A DNA stretch of 9,315 nt. Source: JAOUEE01 sp051011595 (GTDB taxonomy: Bacteria > Actinomycetota > Acidimicrobiia > Acidimicrobiales > SHLQ01). Position 1 is the first letter of the stretch. Each line of letters starts with the position of its first letter. The stretch is from positions 1 through 9,315 of the forward strand of contig JBPCTQ010000146.1 of assembly GCA_051011595.1 (NCBI GenBank). Direction: 5' to 3'. Position numbers and translations under genes: made by a program. The notes beneath the pieces are model-generated. The model did not search any database and had not been told where the DNA came from. It saw nothing but the letters and a program-made list of their open reading frames with translations. This document shows positions 7,251-9,315 of this stretch, in pieces.

Positions 7251-8087
7251 ATGGGAAATCTGGCGGTCGACACCCACGTCGAAGGTGGCGACGGGAACTA
7301 TCGGGCCGAGTTGTCCGAGGACTGGCGGGTCTGGGGACCGCAGGGGGGCTACATCGCATCGATTGCCCTTCGGGCCGCGGGCGCCGAGAGCGGCCGCCCG
7401 CGACCGGCGTCGATCAGCGCCCAATTCTGCAAGGTTGGGGCCTTTGCCCCGGTCGATGTGCATGCCCGCATCCTCCGTCAGACCCGGGTGGCATCGATGG
7501 TCGACGTCGAGATCCACCAGGACGGTGCCCTGCTGTTGAAGGCGGCAGTGTGGGGTGTCGATCATCTCGACGGGCTCGAGCACCAGTCGATCGACCGTCC
7601 CGATCCGCTCCCCGAGCCGGAGTCGATCCCGTCGACGTCGGAGCGAATGGCCGACGACACCGGGCCGACCTATCCCTTCTGGGAGAACCTCGACAATCGA
7701 TCACCCATCTGGATCGAGGACTGGGAGAACCGAGAGGCCATGGAGCCGGTGCGGGGTGAGTGGTTCCGTTTCCTGCCCGAACACCGTTTCGATGATCCGT
7801 GGGTCGACGCCTGTCGGTCGTTGGTGCTGCTCGACGTGGGGGCGTGGCCGGTGGCGGTGTTGCCCCATGTGGGTGAGCTCGACTATTTCGCGCCGACCAC
7901 GGAGGTGACGGCTCGTTTCATCGGGGACGGACGCAACGACGAGTGGCTGGCGTCGTGGGCCAAGGCGCCGGTGGCCAGCAACGGTCTCATCGGCGCCACC
8001 GGCGAGATCTGGTCGGCCGACCACCGGCTGTTGGCATTGGGTGGTTCGACCCTGCTGTGTCGCCCCGCCACCCGCCGCCCCGACTGA
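7251..8087 (+). CDS. Acyl-CoA thioesterase family protein (TesB-like double hotdog)
   Basis: The 278-residue product has the length and layout of a double-hotdog thioesterase, which hydrolyses acyl-CoA to free acid and CoA. The N-terminal hotdog shows WGPQGGYIASIALRAA (28-43), a hallmark GGY of this family, followed by ASISAQFCKVGAFAPVDVHARIL, typical of the second strand set. The C-terminal hotdog covers about 180-275 (ELDYFAPTTEVTARF, then NGLIGATGEIWSADHRLLA). The usual Gln near the end of TesB-type proteins appears to be replaced in ALGGSTLLCR, so the catalytic details may differ. No signal peptide is seen. ATG 7251 is the only sensible start before the GGY motif. The stop codon lies inside the left arm of a large inverted repeat shared with the convergent kgd gene. 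Confidence 0.82.
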   Translation: MGNLAVDTHVEGGDGNYRAELSEDWRVWGPQGGYIASIALRAAGAESGRPRPASISAQFCKVGAFAPVDVHARILRQTRVASMVDVEIHQDGALLLKAAVWGVDHLDGLEHQSIDRPDPLPEPESIPSTSERMADDTGPTYPFWENLDNRSPIWIEDWENREAMEPVRGEWFRFLPEHRFDDPWVDACRSLVLLDVGAWPVAVLPHVGELDYFAPTTEVTARFIGDGRNDEWLASWAKAPVASNGLIGATGEIWSADHRLLALGGSTLLCRPATRRPD

Positions 8088-8265
8088 CCCCACAGCTCCC
8101 CCCCCGGCCCTTCCCCTTCCCGTTCTGGTAGTGCCGCGCCAGCCTCTGGCTGACGCTGCACGACCAGTTGCCGCCCGTTGTCGTTCTGGTAGTGCCGCGC
8201 CAACCCCGGGCTGTCGGTGCACTACCAGTTGCGAGTGGGGGAGGGAGGAGCTGCGGGGTCAGTCG
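8081..8265. terminator. Long inverted repeat containing both convergent stop codons; possible bidirectional terminator
   Basis: CGACTGACCCCACAGCTCC (8081-8099) pairs with GGAGCTGCGGGGTCAGTCG (8247-8265): 18 of 19 positions are complementary (A8092 faces C8254). Pairing continues imperfectly inward (8101-8103 with 8243-8245). The TGA stops of the thioesterase (8085-8087) and of kgd (minus strand, 8259-8261) both lie inside the arms, so each gene ends in GAC-TGA-CCCC. An eight-C run (8098-8105) and G-rich sequence (8237-8250) flank the inner part. No T-run is present. A bidirectional transcription-end structure or an insertion scar are the likely readings. Confidence 0.6.
8121..8232. repeat. 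Two tandem 51-bp palindromic elements (REP-like)
   Basis: Copies at 8121-8171 and 8182-8232 are 45/51 identical without gaps, spaced by ten bases (period 61). Each is a palindrome. In copy 2, CTGGTAGTGC (8186-8195) and GCACTACCAG (8219-8228) are perfect inverted arms; in copy 1 the arms at 8125-8134 and 8158-8167 have one mismatch. Copy 1 has an extra inner hairpin GCCAG-CCT-CTGGC (8136-8148). Intergenic position, hairpin form, a GTAG tetranucleotide at the foot and tandem pairing resemble REP/BIME elements. No transposase is nearby. Confidence 0.7.
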
Positions 8266-9315
8266 AAGAGGTCGGGTGAGAACGCTTTGGTGAGCAGCTC
8301 GGACTGTTCCTGTTTGTGGATGGCGCCGCTGCCGGTGGCCGGGCTGCCCGACTCGAAACGGCTCACCCGACGAATGCGGTGGGTGTGCTCGTGGGCTTCG
8401 AACAGCCGACCCCGTACGAAGTTCCAGGCCCCCATGTTCTCGGGCTCCTCCTGGAGCCAGACGATCTCTTCGGCATTGGGATACCGGGCCAGAACCTCGG
8501 CCACCGCGTCGGCCGGCCACGGGTAGAGCTGTTCGACGCGTACCACCGCGGCCGAGGCCGTGACCCGGTCGCGTTCGCTGAGGGCGCCGGCCGAGACCTT
8601 GCCGGTGCAGAACACCACGCGGCTGACGGTGTCGGCCAGCGGCGGTGACGGGTCGTCGAGCAGCACTGAGAACGTGCCCGACGTGAGTTCGTCGACGGTG
8701 GAGCGACTGAAGTCGGCCCGCAAGAGTGACTTGGGGGTGAACACGATGAGCGGCCGTCGGAACGGGCGTTTCGTCTGACGCCGGAGAAGGTGGAAGTACT
8801 GGGCGGCGGTGGTGGCGTTGCAGACCTGGATGTTGTCCTCGGCGGCCAGCAACAGGAACCGCTCGATTCGCCCCGAGCTGTGTTCGGGGCCCTGGCCCTC
8901 GAAACCGTGGGGGAGCAGCAGGACGAGCCCCGACGACTGGCTCCATTTGTCGTCGGCGGCCACCAGGAACTGATCGATGATGATCTGGGCGCCGTTGACG
9001 AAGTCACCGAACTGGGCCTCCCACACCACCAGCGCCTCGGTGTTGGTGATGGAATACCCGTACTCGAAGCCCATGGCGGCGTATTCCGACAGCAGCGAGT
9101 CGTACATCCACAGCTTGCTGCCGCCCTGTTCGGCCACCACATCGAGCGGCGTGAACTCGTCGCCGGTGACGTGGTCGACCAACGTGGAGTGGCGCTGCGA
9201 GAAGGTACCCCGCCGGGTGTCCTGGCCGGTCATGCGGACCGAGGTGCCCTCGAGCAGCAGGGTGCCTATGGCGAACGCCTCGCCCAGCGCCCAGTCGACG
9301 TGCCCGTCGCGGAAC
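8259..9315 (-). CDS. kgd: 2-oxoglutarate dehydrogenase E1 / multifunctional Kgd, C-terminal part (partial)
   Basis: The open frame runs from the right edge to TGA 8259-8261 and encodes about 351 residues of the C-terminal end. This enzyme family uses thiamine diphosphate to decarboxylate 2-oxoglutarate in the TCA cycle. Visible landmarks are DWALGEAFAIGTLLLEGTSV near the edge, GQDTRRGTFSQRH (9190-9230), EFTPL, the very characteristic PHGFEGQGPEHSSGR (about 8870-8912), FTPKSLLR, and QEEPENMGAW (about 8430-8460). These are the transketolase-like pyrimidine domain and the C-terminal domain of SucA/Kgd. The ATG at 9233 is internal and is not the start. Whether the N-terminus carries the E2-like acyltransferase domain of actinobacterial Kgd cannot be seen, so sucA is the alternative symbol. 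It converges with the thioesterase gene. Confidence 0.93.
   Translation of the reverse strand, partial: FRDGHVDWALGEAFAIGTLLLEGTSVRMTGQDTRRGTFSQRHSTLVDHVTGDEFTPLDVVAEQGGSKLWMYDSLLSEYAAMGFEYGYSITNTEALVVWEAQFGDFVNGAQIIIDQFLVAADDKWSQSSGLVLLLPHGFEGQGPEHSSGRIERFLLLAAEDNIQVCNATTAAQYFHLLRRQTKRPFRRPLIVFTPKSLLRADFSRSTVDELTSGTFSVLLDDPSPPLADTVSRVVFCTGKVSAGALSERDRVTASAAVVRVEQLYPWPADAVAEVLARYPNAEEIVWLQEEPENMGAWNFVRGRLFEAHEHTHRIRRVSRFESGSPATGSGAIHKQEQSELLTKAFSPDLFD

Noticed and set aside
8121..8232. CRISPR array
   Set aside because: There are only two units. The repeats themselves are palindromic and nearly contiguous (ten-base gap), with no spacers or cas genes.
7987..8946. A 319-codon minus-strand frame across the thioesterase end, the palindromes and kgd
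   Set aside because: It runs out of frame through kgd and through the structured intergenic repeat. Its Arg/Gly/Pro-rich product is a frame shadow.

Overview
This is a high-GC, gene-dense bacterial window. The overall look is actinobacterial: GC-biased third codon positions, GTG/TTG-type starts, an MmyB-like regulator, a Kgd-type 2-oxoglutarate dehydrogenase and TAGNNT elements placed directly before start codons. Acidimicrobiia or a relative is my best guess, but no marker gene here settles it. I see no rRNA, tRNA, CRISPR array, transposase or phage gene.

Layout. (1) Bases 1-2013, plus strand: the end of a sulfate-activation operon. It holds the last codons of cysD, a 74-bp tandem duplication of the cysD end, then cysN (ATP sulfurylase GTPase subunit) and cysC (APS kinase). 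(2) 2147-2539, plus strand: a small protein with a histone-H1-like Lys/Ala/Thr tail and a Cys/His cluster whose spacing resembles PARP-type zinc fingers. (3) 2540-5647, minus strand: a PAPS-type sulfotransferase, an EttA-type ABC-F translation factor and a small four-helix membrane protein. (4) 5682-5698: a perfect palindrome exactly midway between the divergent membrane protein gene and a plus-strand MmyB-like regulator (5733-6521). (5) 6565-8087, plus strand: a HAD-family hydrolase and a double-hotdog acyl-CoA thioesterase. (6) 8081-8265: an elaborate convergent intergenic region. Its 19-bp inverted arms contain both stop codons and enclose two tandem 51-bp palindromic elements. (7) 8259-9315, minus strand: the C-terminal part of kgd/sucA, running off the window.

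Functional links. CysD/CysN make APS, CysC makes PAPS, and the nearby sulfotransferase is a plausible PAPS user, although it is on the other strand and separated by the small Lys-rich gene. The other genes (EttA, regulator plus membrane protein, HAD, thioesterase, Kgd) look like ordinary chromosomal neighbours. The most unusual parts are the cysD/cysN duplication with its coupled mini-ORF, the Lys-rich zinc-cluster protein, the symmetric divergent operator, the recurring TAGNNT leaderless-type starts, and the nested inverted repeats between the thioesterase and kgd.
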